Source of the DNA: Gnetum montanum
Lineage: Eukaryota; Streptophyta; Gnetopsida; Gnetales; Gnetaceae
Direction: 5' to 3'
NCBI GenBank assembly: GCA_015680685.1
Contig: MNCI01026654.1
Coordinates: 1,110-65,109 of the forward strand
Length of the DNA: 64,000 nt
Positions 37,265 through 48,340 of the stretch are shown piece after piece; positions within the stretch are counted from its first letter, which is position 1; every line of letters begins with the position of its first letter. Position numbers and translations under genes: made by a program. A model generated the notes under the pieces. That model saw nothing but the letters and a program-made list of their open reading frames with translations. It had not been told where the DNA came from and did not search any database.

Positions 37265-39060
37265 TGAAGCACCACCAAATTTGGGCTCCTAGGTCTCAAC
37301 TACAAATTTTTCTAAGTGTCAAAACATAGCAAAATTTTCTTAAGTGTTGAGACTACACTCCCCATTGTTAGGATTATGCTCTAGAGCATAGTCAACATAG
37401 TTGACACAAATAGTCCAAACCTACAAAATTTTTCTAACTGTTGATAGTGGCTACAAAATTTTCTAAGGGTTGGACTATGCTCTTCCTACCAAGACTATGC
37501 TTTAGAGTATAGTCAGCATAGTCAACACACCAGTGGCCAGTTTTGCAAATTTGCCTAAGTGGCATGCCAGAAGCTATCAAGCTTGGGAGGATGGAAGAAA
37601 TAGTTTGAGAAATCTTCCAACTACTGGAGCATGCTCCGTAGTATGCTCTAAAGAATAGTCAACATAGTCTATGTAGTCTACACCCCAATAGCTATTTTTT
37701 TGCATATTTTCCTAATTGTCAAGCATTCTTGACATGGCAAAAACAATTTGGCAAAATTTCTACTAGAAGTTTTCAAACATGTTTGGGATGGAAGAAATAA
37801 TTTGAAAAAATTTCTAACTACTAGACTATGCTTCCCACTATTGGGACTATGCTCTAGAGTGTAGTTAGCATAGTCTACACAAGGACATTAGTTTTTCCAA
37901 AAAAAAATTCTAATTGTTGGACTACGCTCTAGAGCATAGTCAATGTAGTCATGCAGAATTACCTCCAGATGTCTCCAAAACTCAACATCGGCCTTCATCT
38001 CAGCTCTAAAATTCATTTTTCAAGAAATATTAGCCATTTTCATTTCTTTTACACCCCCCATTTTCTCCCAAAATTGTATCTATTCTCAACACCACTTGAG
38101 AGAGTGAATAGCGTAGTCCCAGAGTGTAGTCTCCAAAATTGCATAGTTTTGGATTATTTTTAGGTACATTGCAGTCTATTTGCACTTACACATGCAGTCT
38201 TGGTAGTGTAGTTATAGTCTAGAATTCTCACAAGGTCTATTGGAGCACACTAGTAGAACACCATTTCCTTTAGTGGGAGTGTAGTTGGGACTAGCGTAGT
38301 TCCAACTACCCCTCTACCATGTGGCGCCCAATCCATAATTCATGAAAATGCTAGCCCTATAAATACCTTAGAATTTAATATTTTAGGAGTTGGCATTTGG
38401 AAGCATTTGGCTAGAAAATTTTCTTTTGGAACACTCTAGCATTCAAGCACACTTGGCATTTTGGCAAAAACTATTGCACACCACTGTAGCACCATTGCAA
38501 ACCTCCTTGCAAATCGTAGACCACTACAACCCATAGGACACCAATGTGGCCAACCTGATAGGCTTAGACTTCATGATGGACATTAGTCTTTGTAACCCAG
38601 ACACCCTAGGAATATGACTATGCTCACCTACTATGACTATTCATATAGCATGTACCTCCTCATCTTCTCTTTGTAGTTAACTACACTTCCCACATTTGGG
38701 GTGGTGCCTCTTTCTCTCTCACTCATATCCCACATATTTTTTTACTATTTTCTCTATCATTCTAGTAATTATTTACATTTTTTTTGTTTTTACATATATT
38801 TTCACATTTGGACCCTTGTTTTGCACATGAAACCTTGACTATGCTTGCCCCCGTAGACACTGTGGACATTGTAAACACCGTGTAAATCCCTTAAATTTGT
38901 TTTGTTGTATCACTCTGTAAGTCCCAATTCGATCAAAAAGACTATTCTAGGCATCCCACCTCTATTTCTTCTAGGCCCTCACATGGATGTAGGGTCAAAG
39001 TTGTACAACTATAGACCTCTCAGTGTATCATTCCAACCTCTAACATTTCTAGTCACTACA
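37265..39060 (+). repeat. Element C 3' LTR
   Basis: About 1,796 bp, TGAAGCACCACC...GTCACTACA. The 3' end aligns with the LTR ends of B and D (...caacattttcggtcactaca). TATA box CTATAAATACC at 38357-38367. It has five copies of a block with ctctagagcatagtcaacatagtc (37378-37950), one a perfect 16-bp palindrome at 37375-37390. Only one LTR of C is in the window, so no target duplication can be checked. Confidence 0.75.
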
Positions 39061-39928
39061 CCTACAACTAGCATAGGAATTGATGGGTTTTGATTTTCAA
39101 AATAGGGATAGAATAGTTTTCATGGAAGCCAACATATCTTTCCAAAGCTAATGTATTTTTGGTGAAGGCAATGTTTTTTTTTAAGGCTAACATTCTTTTT
39201 ATAGCATCCAATGTATTTTTTATGGCATTTGTGCATCAAATTTACCATAAATGGAAAAATACATTGGAATTGATGACCTACCACACTTGCAAATTGTAGC
39301 AATCTATTACTAATCATGATAGCAAATTTGCAACACCAAATTAGACATCCATGGATTTAAACAAAGTTTCAATACATGAAAAAGACTTTTTGGCAAATCT
39401 GCATTTGGCTTAGCATAAAAACTCTTAGAGCATTGCAAAGCATCAAAATGTCCATTAACCCAACAACCATTTTTAACACCTACCAAGGCATATCTAGTAC
39501 TAGAAAAAGAGAAAATATTTCTAAGAGTAAAACTTTGGAGCATCCAAATTGTGAAGTTGATTGTAGGACACACTCTATCGGTTTCATTAGGCTTCAAAAA
39601 TCTTCTTTCCAACACTTTGAACAATAAAGAATTTTTAAACTTGCACCAATCTAAACTTTGTATTTGTAACAATTTTTATTATTTTTAATAAAATTTGTAG
39701 TTCATTCATTTTGTGAAAGTTTATTTTTTTTAATTTCTTTGCTACTCGATTTGCATTTTAAAATTCAATTTATTGCCTTGTTTATGAATTCCAAGTGCTT
39801 GAATGATTGGCAAGACCATCTAAGGTGCTTTGAATTCTCTTCTTGGAGATCTTTGGAATCCAAATTTAAACTACTTCACCTAGAATTTTTGGTTTTCTAG
39901 CACCAAATTTTTAAAACCTACTAGTTTC
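39061..39928 (+). repeat. Element E 5' LTR remnant and unassigned sequence
   Basis: 39756-39922 resembles the last part of the B and D LTRs (tgattggcaagaccatctaagg; ggaatccaaatttaaactactt), so it is the 3' end of E's 5' LTR. 39061-39755 may be the rest of that LTR but I cannot align it. It contains repeated phrases (caatgtattttt, caacatactttt-like) and a stop-free minus-strand frame of 120 codons at 39310-39672 which I do not recognise and do not call as a gene. Confidence 0.5.
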
Positions 39929-39945
39929 TAGCACTATAAGGAGGG
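39929..39945 (+). other. Element E primer binding site (mutated)
   Basis: TAGCACTATAAGGAGGG matches 15 of 17 bases of the D primer site TGGCACTAGAAGGAGGG. Confidence 0.55.
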
Positions 39946-40715
39946 CATGAACAAACACCCTAGTTCTTCACCGAATCCTATTGTGGCCCTATTTTCTTAT
40001 GAATTATAATTATTTCCTACTTTCATTTGCATTAAAAATTTTGCATTTTCCATAACAAAATTTGCTAGGAACCAAACGAGCCACCCATTCCATTGTAGGT
40101 TATGCCTAGTGTATTTTTGCAGTTGGTTTGGATGTTGCTATAAATTTCACAATAGTTGCTAGAAATTTTAAATTGAACCTATTTTTCAATGCAACCTACA
40201 AGTATTTAGTTTTTAAAACTTGGCATTTGGATTTTCCAAAGGTCAACGTATTTTTACAACCACCATCCATTTGCAATGACAACAAATTTTTTTTTTTTAC
40301 TTCTTGTACAAGTCCAATGTAGTTTTCAAAACCATTTTATTTTTTCCTAGCAAAACCAAACACGCTTTCCTTCACAAAGCCAACATACTTTTTCTAAGAT
40401 ACCAACATTAAAACTAGCAAATCTTTCTCAGAAAAAATACACCAACATTAAAACTAGCAAATCTTTCTCAGAAAAAATACACCAACATTTTTCTTAAGAA
40501 AAGCCAAACTTACCTCTCTCACTTCACAAGTGTATTTCTTGTCAAAAACCCATTATATCTTTTCATTCAATGTCAAAACCAAAACATTTCTTGCAAATAA
40601 CAAATTTATCTTTTCACTGCAAGTTTGGTGGAGTGAACACATTGCCTACAAAACCTTGAAACATCAAATTTCCTTCAACATTATTTAATGAAAATTTTTA
40701 CCAGTAACTATTATA
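39946..40715 (+). other. Element E 5' leader with a 40-bp tandem duplication
   Basis: No gene. A 40-bp unit (accaacattaaaactagcaa...) is present twice, at 40401-40440 and 40441-40480, nearly identical. The rest is AT-rich with repeated 'caacatactttttc' and 'ccattttattttttcc' phrases. Confidence 0.55.
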
Positions 40716-42219
40716 GTGCAAGTCTTTATTCCTTGCATTCTAAAATCCAAAAATCCAAAAATAGTTAATTTTTGGATTTTTACCCATGTAGTGCACCACA
40801 CTATCACTACTACCTNGGTTGTCATAAACCAAGGGTATTACCACTTCATATATGCCAAAATTCAAGTTGGCCTACTCATGCCATGCACAAAATTCAAGTT
40901 CAAGCATGATTTTGAGTTAATCCATAGGAATGAGAAGTATATCCCTTCCCCTTACATTAAAATAAAAATTACTAAAATACGTACAAGCATACTTGCTCAA
41001 CTAATTGAGATGGATGAGCTAAGTGATGAGGCCAAATCAAAGAGCCATCATGAGAAACATGATAAATTCAAGGCCAAACTAAAGCTTGACAACTTCATAT
41101 GGAGCCTTTTTCAAAAATCAGCTTCCAAGCCACTACACTTAGTTTAGCATCTTCTACTTCTTCTATAGGATAGGTTACTCAACCCTGTTCTCCTCAGGCC
41201 TATCCTACCATGTTTGGATCAACACCCATCATAGCCACACACCATGCACAACTCGTGCCTTAGTTTCATCTATGTCATTTATTACAAATCCCCACTTCAT
41301 GTGGTCATCATCCTTGGTGTTCACCATAGTCCATTCATTTCTATTGTAGTGAGCCCCTTAGTGGGACTCCAAGTGACCCAAGCATCATATACATTGTTTT
41401 CCCCATTTTTTTCCCAAATAGTGGCACAAACATCTTTCTCATTGTTTAGCCCCCCTACAAAAATGATAACTCAACCTTTGCCATCCTTACCATTACCTAT
41501 TGTGAAGCCACAAGCCTCCAAAATCACTTCATAACCATTTGTATAAAGTCCTTAATTGGTCAAGGTATCCCAAAGCTTGGATCAAGCCTTCCAAATGATC
41601 CAAGACCTCATGGAAAACCTACATGAGCTTAATGCTTCAACTTCATACATGGTTAAAAACATGAACTTTTATCAAGATGATCCTATTAGTTCAACCATAT
41701 CATAAATTGCCCTTCTCCTAGGCATTCCCATACCATAGTTCACCAAATACAGTAGTGAAGGTGATTCAAATGCACACCTTACCACCTTTCATTTTGACTA
41801 GATGTTGTTATAGGGTTGGCCTCACACAATCATGTGAATATTCTCTATGTCTCTTACTAGGAAGGCCTTAGATTGGTATCACACATTGTTGAGAGGATTT
41901 ATTGCCTCACTAGAAGACTTAATTTTACAATTTATGAATCATTTCAAGTATAACTTGAAACTAGAAACCACCTTGAAATAATTAATGAAAATCAAATAGG
42001 GGCCTCTTGAACTTGTCTAGAAGTTCATCCAATGATAGAATGCTTTACTTAAAGAGATTCTTAAGCCTATAGCCAAAATTTACTTTTTGGCGATCTTCAA
42101 GGGGACAATCAATTACTTCATCAAGTCTAAATTATACTATTTAGATCTACGGTTCCTTGTCTAGGCTTTCTCATAAACTAAGAAGATAAAGGATGTTGTC
42201 AAGGCTATCCATGACCCTA
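40716..42219 (+). pseudogene. Element E gag, first part (decayed)
   Basis: The frame after the N at 40816 contains YYHFIYAKIQ and HRNEKYIPSP, matching the N-terminal gag block of B and D. The capsid-type core begins near 41658 (MNFYQDDPIS) with KALDWYHTL near 41865 and FKGTINYFIKSKLYY near 42098. The start codon is unclear. Multiple stops and frame changes. Interrupted at 42219 by element D; continues at 60402. Confidence 0.75.
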
Positions 42220-42224
42220 CCTAT

Positions 42225-43793
42225 TAAAACACCATAAAATTTTGAGGCACTCTTGCTTCACCAGGGTCTTGGAACTGAGGCAAGCATTTCCACAAGTGTA
42301 GTCTCATGATAGTTTAGCAGGAAATGAAGGCACTGAGATTAGACTGTGCAATCCAGCAAGTTTCCTATCTCCAGAACTGGCAGGCCTGATGGACTCTCTG
42401 GCTTTCCCACTTAGATAATTAACCTGGTTGACAGTCTACTCAGAAACCATGCTAGGAGTTGTCGAGAGTGCTTGGGATGAGAAAAAAAGTTTGGCAAGTT
42501 TTCTAGTTGAAAAGTCTGCTATGCTACGTAGCATAGCAAGCCTTTGAAAAATCAATCAAGTGTTGGAATACAAGTTTTGGCAAGATGTTTTCACAAAGCA
42601 AAGATAGAATTTGGCCAACACAAGATGCTATGCTATGCTACGCTACATTGCGTATCATAGCGTAGCAAAGGAAAAACATGCAAAGACCCCTCTACCAAGC
42701 TATTTTAGCAAAAGAACTACATCTAACAGCATTGTGGCTTCCAAAGCTACTCTATCTCAACTAGCTCTTGGACCACAAGCAAAATTTTCTAGTGAAACCC
42801 TGCAGTTTTAACAGAAATGCAAGTTACATTGGTTGTTACGCTATGTAGCATAGCATAGCATAGCAAGGATTAAGATTAATAAAATGCTCCAAAGGTTAGC
42901 TCAGCATGCACCAAGACTTTCAGCAAAAGCTAGTGACTCCAATGCAAGTTTTTTATTTAAACTGGTGGCTATGTTGTGCTACACTACATAGGGTAGCATA
43001 GCATAGAAAATGGCTATGCTACTTCAATGTGCTTCATTTCTTGCTTGCATTGTTGGCACATCTAATTCTAGCATCTCCAGTTTCAACAACATGGTTGCAG
43101 CGTAGTAAGTTCACGACCTGCATTGCACGTCTACAAAGCACGGGCACGTTAGCATCTTCTAGGGTCCAGGACATGTGGCACCTAAACCACATTTCTCACC
43201 TACTCCTAGCCCTATAAATACCCGAATGAACAACACTCAAAGGGATGGCATTTTTTTTTGCGTTGGCAAGATTGGCATTATTGGCATTTTTGGCATTAGC
43301 ACTTTCAGGTTGGCATTTTTGTAGTTGGCTTTTTCCGTTGACTACCTTTCATTGACTTCTATGTTTGCATTCAAGAGCATAGTTGATACATTCTAGGAAT
43401 TGTAATTACCCTTGAATTCTTTGTATGTCTCTGGTGTTGTATAACTTATTGCATATCTCTCAAACAAGGTAAAGAATTGAATCCTCGACCTTGAGGCAGT
43501 GCATTTTCTTAGTTGATTTTATTCTAATTATTTCTTTATTGTCATTTCTATTTGGCATTATTTCCTTCATTTTCAAATTTATTGATTATCGATTTTATCT
43601 CGTGTATTTTGCAATCAAAACAACGTTCATGCAAGGTTAAGTTACACTGATTAAGTTCCTGTCTGATTGACTAGATCGTTTAGGATGCCCTGTTTCTATT
43701 TTATCCAGCACGACCCTCACACAAATCTGTGGTTAAACTATTTACCCAGAACCCTCTTGGTGTTTCTAGCCACCAACATTTTTGGTTGCTACA
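42225..43793 (+). repeat. Element D 5' LTR
   Basis: 1,569 bp; starts TAAAACACC (TG to TA mutation) and ends GCTACA. TATA box CTATAAATA at 43212-43220. Palindromes of the TGCTACGCTACATAGCGTAGCA family at about 42521-42540, 42627-42666, 42837-42868 and 42967-43008. Confidence 0.92.
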
Positions 43794-43799
43794 ATTTTT

Positions 43800-43816
43800 T
43801 GGCACTAGAAGGAGGG
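43800..43816 (+). other. Element D primer binding site
   Basis: TGGCACTAGAAGGAGGG, six bases after the LTR. The T-arm extension seen in A and B is lost after this point. Confidence 0.75.
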
Positions 43817-44042
43817 CCTTTTGGTGTCCTTTTTTTTTATGTATTTTGGGTAGTCCTACACACCCTCTATACCTCATTACTCATTAACATAAATGTGAAA
43901 CCCTTGTGGTTGTTTACACACTCGGTGGTACAGGCTAGTTGCAATGATGGTTCTTTTAGAATCTTGCAAGATGTAAAGCCTTTAACCACCTCTTGATCTC
44001 TCTTTCTTTTCTTGCTTGCAAATTATTTTTAACCTTACAAAA

Positions 44043-47000
44043 ATGATTTCCTTAACCACTATTATTGCTACCTCAAACCTTGAGGTCCCCTTTTTAGTTC
44101 AGGCACCATAGGTGCTGAGCAACTACCTAGCCCAATGCTAGGGCCACGCTGATCTCTCAAGATCCAAAATCAATCACCTGAGAGCTTGGTACAATAACCC
44201 AAGATTTATAATTTTCTTTGTGCTAAGGTCCAAGAAAATCGGCCCTTAGATGCCCAAGAACTCGAAGAAAAATGTAGCTTCAAGCTCATTTACTGCAATG
44301 GGAGGGAATTTATTCCCACTCCTAGCATTTCCATTCCTTGAACGCAAACATATTAGTGGATCTTAGATTAGCTAATATGGACAAGTAGGCCTAGGGAGCA
44401 ATGAGACATGGCATCTCACTATGATGAGGTGTTTCAAGATAGATAAGAAGACCTGGATTCCTAGTGCAAAGGTGGGGGTCAAACTAACCCTATGACTATC
44501 CCTCCCACCATGGCCGCCTGGTCGAATCCACTCTTTGCTACTGCTCCCTTTATGAATATGCCAACCCCATCACAAACTGTAGTTTCATTAGCCACGGGTA
44601 GCCATGCCATACCCTTGGAATATCAACACACCTATTCCCCCATCTCATTTCTAGGCACTATCCCAACACAATTTGTTCACCAATCCATCCCTTCATTGTA
44701 CCATGCACCGATCATAGCTACCTTTCCTTACGTCCATACAGTACCTACGTCATAGTTGCATATAGCCTTTTCCTCCATTCCAACATCTACACCTATTCCA
44801 TTGTGAGCAGCGGACCTAGCCCCACCCATGTGGTGGATCCCATTCACTTCCCCCTACTTTGCAACCTTCCCAAATGTTGCACTACACTCACCATCAAGTG
44901 TACTAGGCCCCGTGAATGATACAAACAAGTGTGGGATTGTGGTCTACCCCATTGATCATGCAAGAAACTTATCCCATGGAATCACTAGTGGCCGCTACTC
45001 CAACAGCACCACCCACTGGGTGGTGGATAGCACAAGCAGCACCCTTTGTAGGGGCCGTCCCAATGGCACCACCTATGAGCCAGGTCATTGGCCCCACCTT
45101 GCCACCAATCGTGGCCACCCCTATAGCTCCATAATCGTCGGCATCATCCTCGGGTCTAGACTAAGCATTCAAGCTTATCCAAACCCTTACCAAAGAAATT
45201 AAGCATCTGAAAGCTACCAGTTTTGACATGGTACAGGTCGTGGATTTCTACCAAGATGATCCCATCAGCCTGATAGTCCCCATGCTGACATTACCCCCCA
45301 GGATGCCACTCCCCCACGTTACAAAATACAATGGGGAGGGTGATCCCAACTTGCATCTTATAATATTTAGATCTAAGTTCCTTCTACCACAATAATGGTT
45401 GCATACCATTATCCATGTCTTTTCTATGTCTCTGATGGGAAAAGCTTTAGACTGGAACTACATGCTCCCATAGTGTTCTATCTCAACCTTAGAGAAGCTA
45501 TTGACTCAATTTGTAACTTGTTTCAAGTATAACTTGAGACTAGAAGTTACGCTAGATCAATTAATGAGCATAAAGCAAGATCCACTAAAGTCAGTCCAGA
45601 AATTCATATAGCAGTGGAGCACTACTCTGAATGAGATCCATGAGCCCATCATGGAGGCCGATCTGCTAGCCATCTTTAAGGGTATAGTGAATGACTTTAT
45701 TAATTCCAAACTGTACTACCTTGCTCCACAAACTCTTAGTCAAGACTTTTCCTAGACCAAGAGCATACAAGATGCAACCAAGACAAGTAAAGATCTAGCC
45801 TATGTTGCATAAAATAACACATTTATCAAGAAGGACAAAGATAAGGGCAAGGCTGCAATAGCCAGAGTGGCCGTTGTCGCAAATGAAGCTAAGCCCAATA
45901 ACAAGAACAACAAAAATTTAGCCACTACACCAACTAACCCCCTGCCCAACCCAGGCAATGTCACTCATCCCTCCATGTAAGCACCCAAAGCATCCACCCC
46001 ACCTAAGCCTAATTTCAAGTGTAAATATTTCTCTAAATATACCCTGTTGTCTGTTAAGCCTTTAGAACTTCTGAATTAATTACTAGGGGTGGGATACATT
46101 CAACACAAGTAGATGTCAGAGGAGACAACCAAAAGGCATCAATGATATTATGAACTCCTTAGGAACCCCTCTTTGGCTTTGCCCAACAAGCCCCCAGTTC
46201 CTAAGAATTTCAAGCTGGAATGATTCTGTGACTACCATCAACTTTTTGGTGACTACACGGATTACTGTTTAGCATTAAAGGATGACATTTAAATAATTAT
46301 TGATCAAGGGAAGCTGGTTCTAGATGAAAGCAACCCCATGCATCATGAGAATCAATCTATGCATGTTTACATAGATCCACTTAATGCCAAAAATGCCAAT
46401 TACATCATCAACATCATTGGAGTGGATAGTAATCCCAAACCACCTTAGCAATTGTTTGTGGGTTGTGTGTGTCAACATAGTACACCGACACCAGTAGTGG
46501 CCAAGAAAACACTACAACAATCGTTTGTCCTAAGAGTCCCTCCTTAGACATCCACACCATCACCTCCTATAAACAACATGGCACAACCACCTACACTAAT
46601 AACGCAAACATCATTCATCATTAGGGGGCCAAGCCACTCAACTACCCCTACCCTGCATAAGACAGAACCATAGCCTTCTTGTCCAAGAAAATGAGAATAG
46701 CATTCGATAGGTGAAGCAGAAATAGAACGTACTACCCTAGGTCCTTCCAAGCCTACTCCCTTGTCCTCTGCATCTATGTTCACCTCATCACCAAAAGCTA
46801 ATGCTACTACGCACGTGTGGTCATCGCCACCTCACCTGAAAGGGTCTGATCCCAAACCTAAAATTGTTCCACCTTAGAAAATTCATCTCCTAGGACGAAT
46901 GGAAGAGAAGAAGGGTAGTAAACAACAAGGTGGACAAGACCTTTTAAGCACTATTATGTAAGTCAAATAGGCTCTAAAAAAAAGAACATAATGTTGAGCC

Positions 47001-47855
47001 TATATGACCTGATAATGATTTCCACTACACACTGTAAGACTCTGGTTCACATGTTAATGATAATACCAGTTGACGAGAACATGTCAGCAGAAGAGAAAGC
47101 AATTCACTCAATTATTCTTCCTTCTATGCTTGGAGAACTGCAACCATCCCAACTGACATTCTATGACAACTTCATTAGGGAAGATCTTGAAAAGGGTTAG
47201 GTGACTACATCACCTCTATTCATCACAATTTGGGTCAGCCAACATAAGATCCAAAGGATACACATTGATGATGGGGCTGCTACGAACATCATCCCATTCT
47301 CCATTATGGATAAACTGGGTTTGGTAGACCAAATCAAACCCATGACAACATCATGTTTGAAGTTATTCAATAGGGCACGGGTCGTGGTGAAAGGCACTAT
47401 CCACATTAGCTTTGTGGCAAGGGACCTGTTTCCCATAAATGCAATGTTTATCATGGTGGAAGAGATGCCTAGGTTTAACTTGATCTTGGGGGAGATTTTG
47501 GTTAGCCAAACATAGGATTGTCTCTTCACCCATACACTAGGAAATCCATCTACCCTACACAAGCAGGAAGGTAGTGATCCACAGTGATGAGGTGGCAACA
47601 CAAGCAATAAACAACATAGACATGGAGTAGGGCTCATAGGTCATAACCTCTGAGAATGAGGTACCTATCTCTATCAACATTAACTATTTGATGAAAATGT
47701 TGGCCCAACATGCTGGCTCAGAAAATGAAACTTTGTGGGCCGAGTTGCCTTTTCAAATGGAAGACGATGATGTAGAAGAATGCTCCAGTAAAGCCTCTTG
47801 GCCTTACATCTCACCAAATCCACGATGGGTTAGAAAGCAATTGCGTATAGCATAG
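44043..47855 (+). pseudogene. Element D gag-protease polyprotein (decayed)
   Basis: The ATG at 44043 (MISLTTIIATSNLEVP) is aligned with B. N-terminal block with YCNGREFIPTP (about 44300), Pro/Thr-rich segment (44490-45150), capsid-type core from VVDFYQDDPIS (about 45238), Lys/Asn-rich stretch (45830-45920), zinc-knuckle-like FCDYHQLFGDYTDYC (about 46225-46268), protease with HIDDGAATNIIPFS (about 47263; DDG where D-S/T-G is usual) and PRFNLILG (about 47470), then WAELPFQMEDDD and RKQLRIA-stop at 47855. Frameshifts and stops throughout; the tail after the protease core is shared with A and B. Confidence 0.87.
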
Positions 47856-47989
47856 AAACTCCACTACTTCCTACTTGGTTAACATTTTTTGTACATTTAT
47901 TTCTTGTTTTCTTCACATTCATTCATCTACAATAGGTGTCTAATTTATTCCTTTGAACCGATCACATATCATCCATTTACATTACATCA

Positions 47990-48195
47990 TGGCCTACTAA
48001 GGCCTAAAACTAGCAAAATTTTCTATTTACATTATGTCCCTGCCTGCTAAAGCCTAAAATTGGCAAAATTTTCCATCTACATCATCCCATGGTGTGCTAA
48101 GGCCTAAAACTGGTGAAATTCTTTACCTCGTGTTTACACAATGGCCCGAAATGGCCTAAAACTAGCAACGGCCTGAAATGGCCTAAAACTAAGAT
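47990..48195 (+). repeat. Element D dyad array 1
   Basis: Five units such as GGCCTACTAAGGCC followed by TAAAACTAGC, period about 55-60 bp at the start and shorter at the end. Lies between protease and the antisense gene; 47856-47989 and 48196-48340 are AT-rich with no feature seen. Confidence 0.8.
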
Positions 48196-48340
48196 GATGA
48201 AAAAGATAAAAATAAATAACATAGATAATACATAAGCCAGAATAAAATGAATCTTGTCATAATTCATTTTCCATTCAAAGTTTCAATTAAATAATATTTT
48301 CAATATTTTCTTCCAAAAATACAAAGAAGATCCCTTGCTC

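Noticed and set aside
44828-45202. Open frame of 124 codons in the D gag region
   Set aside because: It is a shadow frame of the Pro/Thr-rich gag segment. The gag frame itself overlaps and is the one conserved with A and B.
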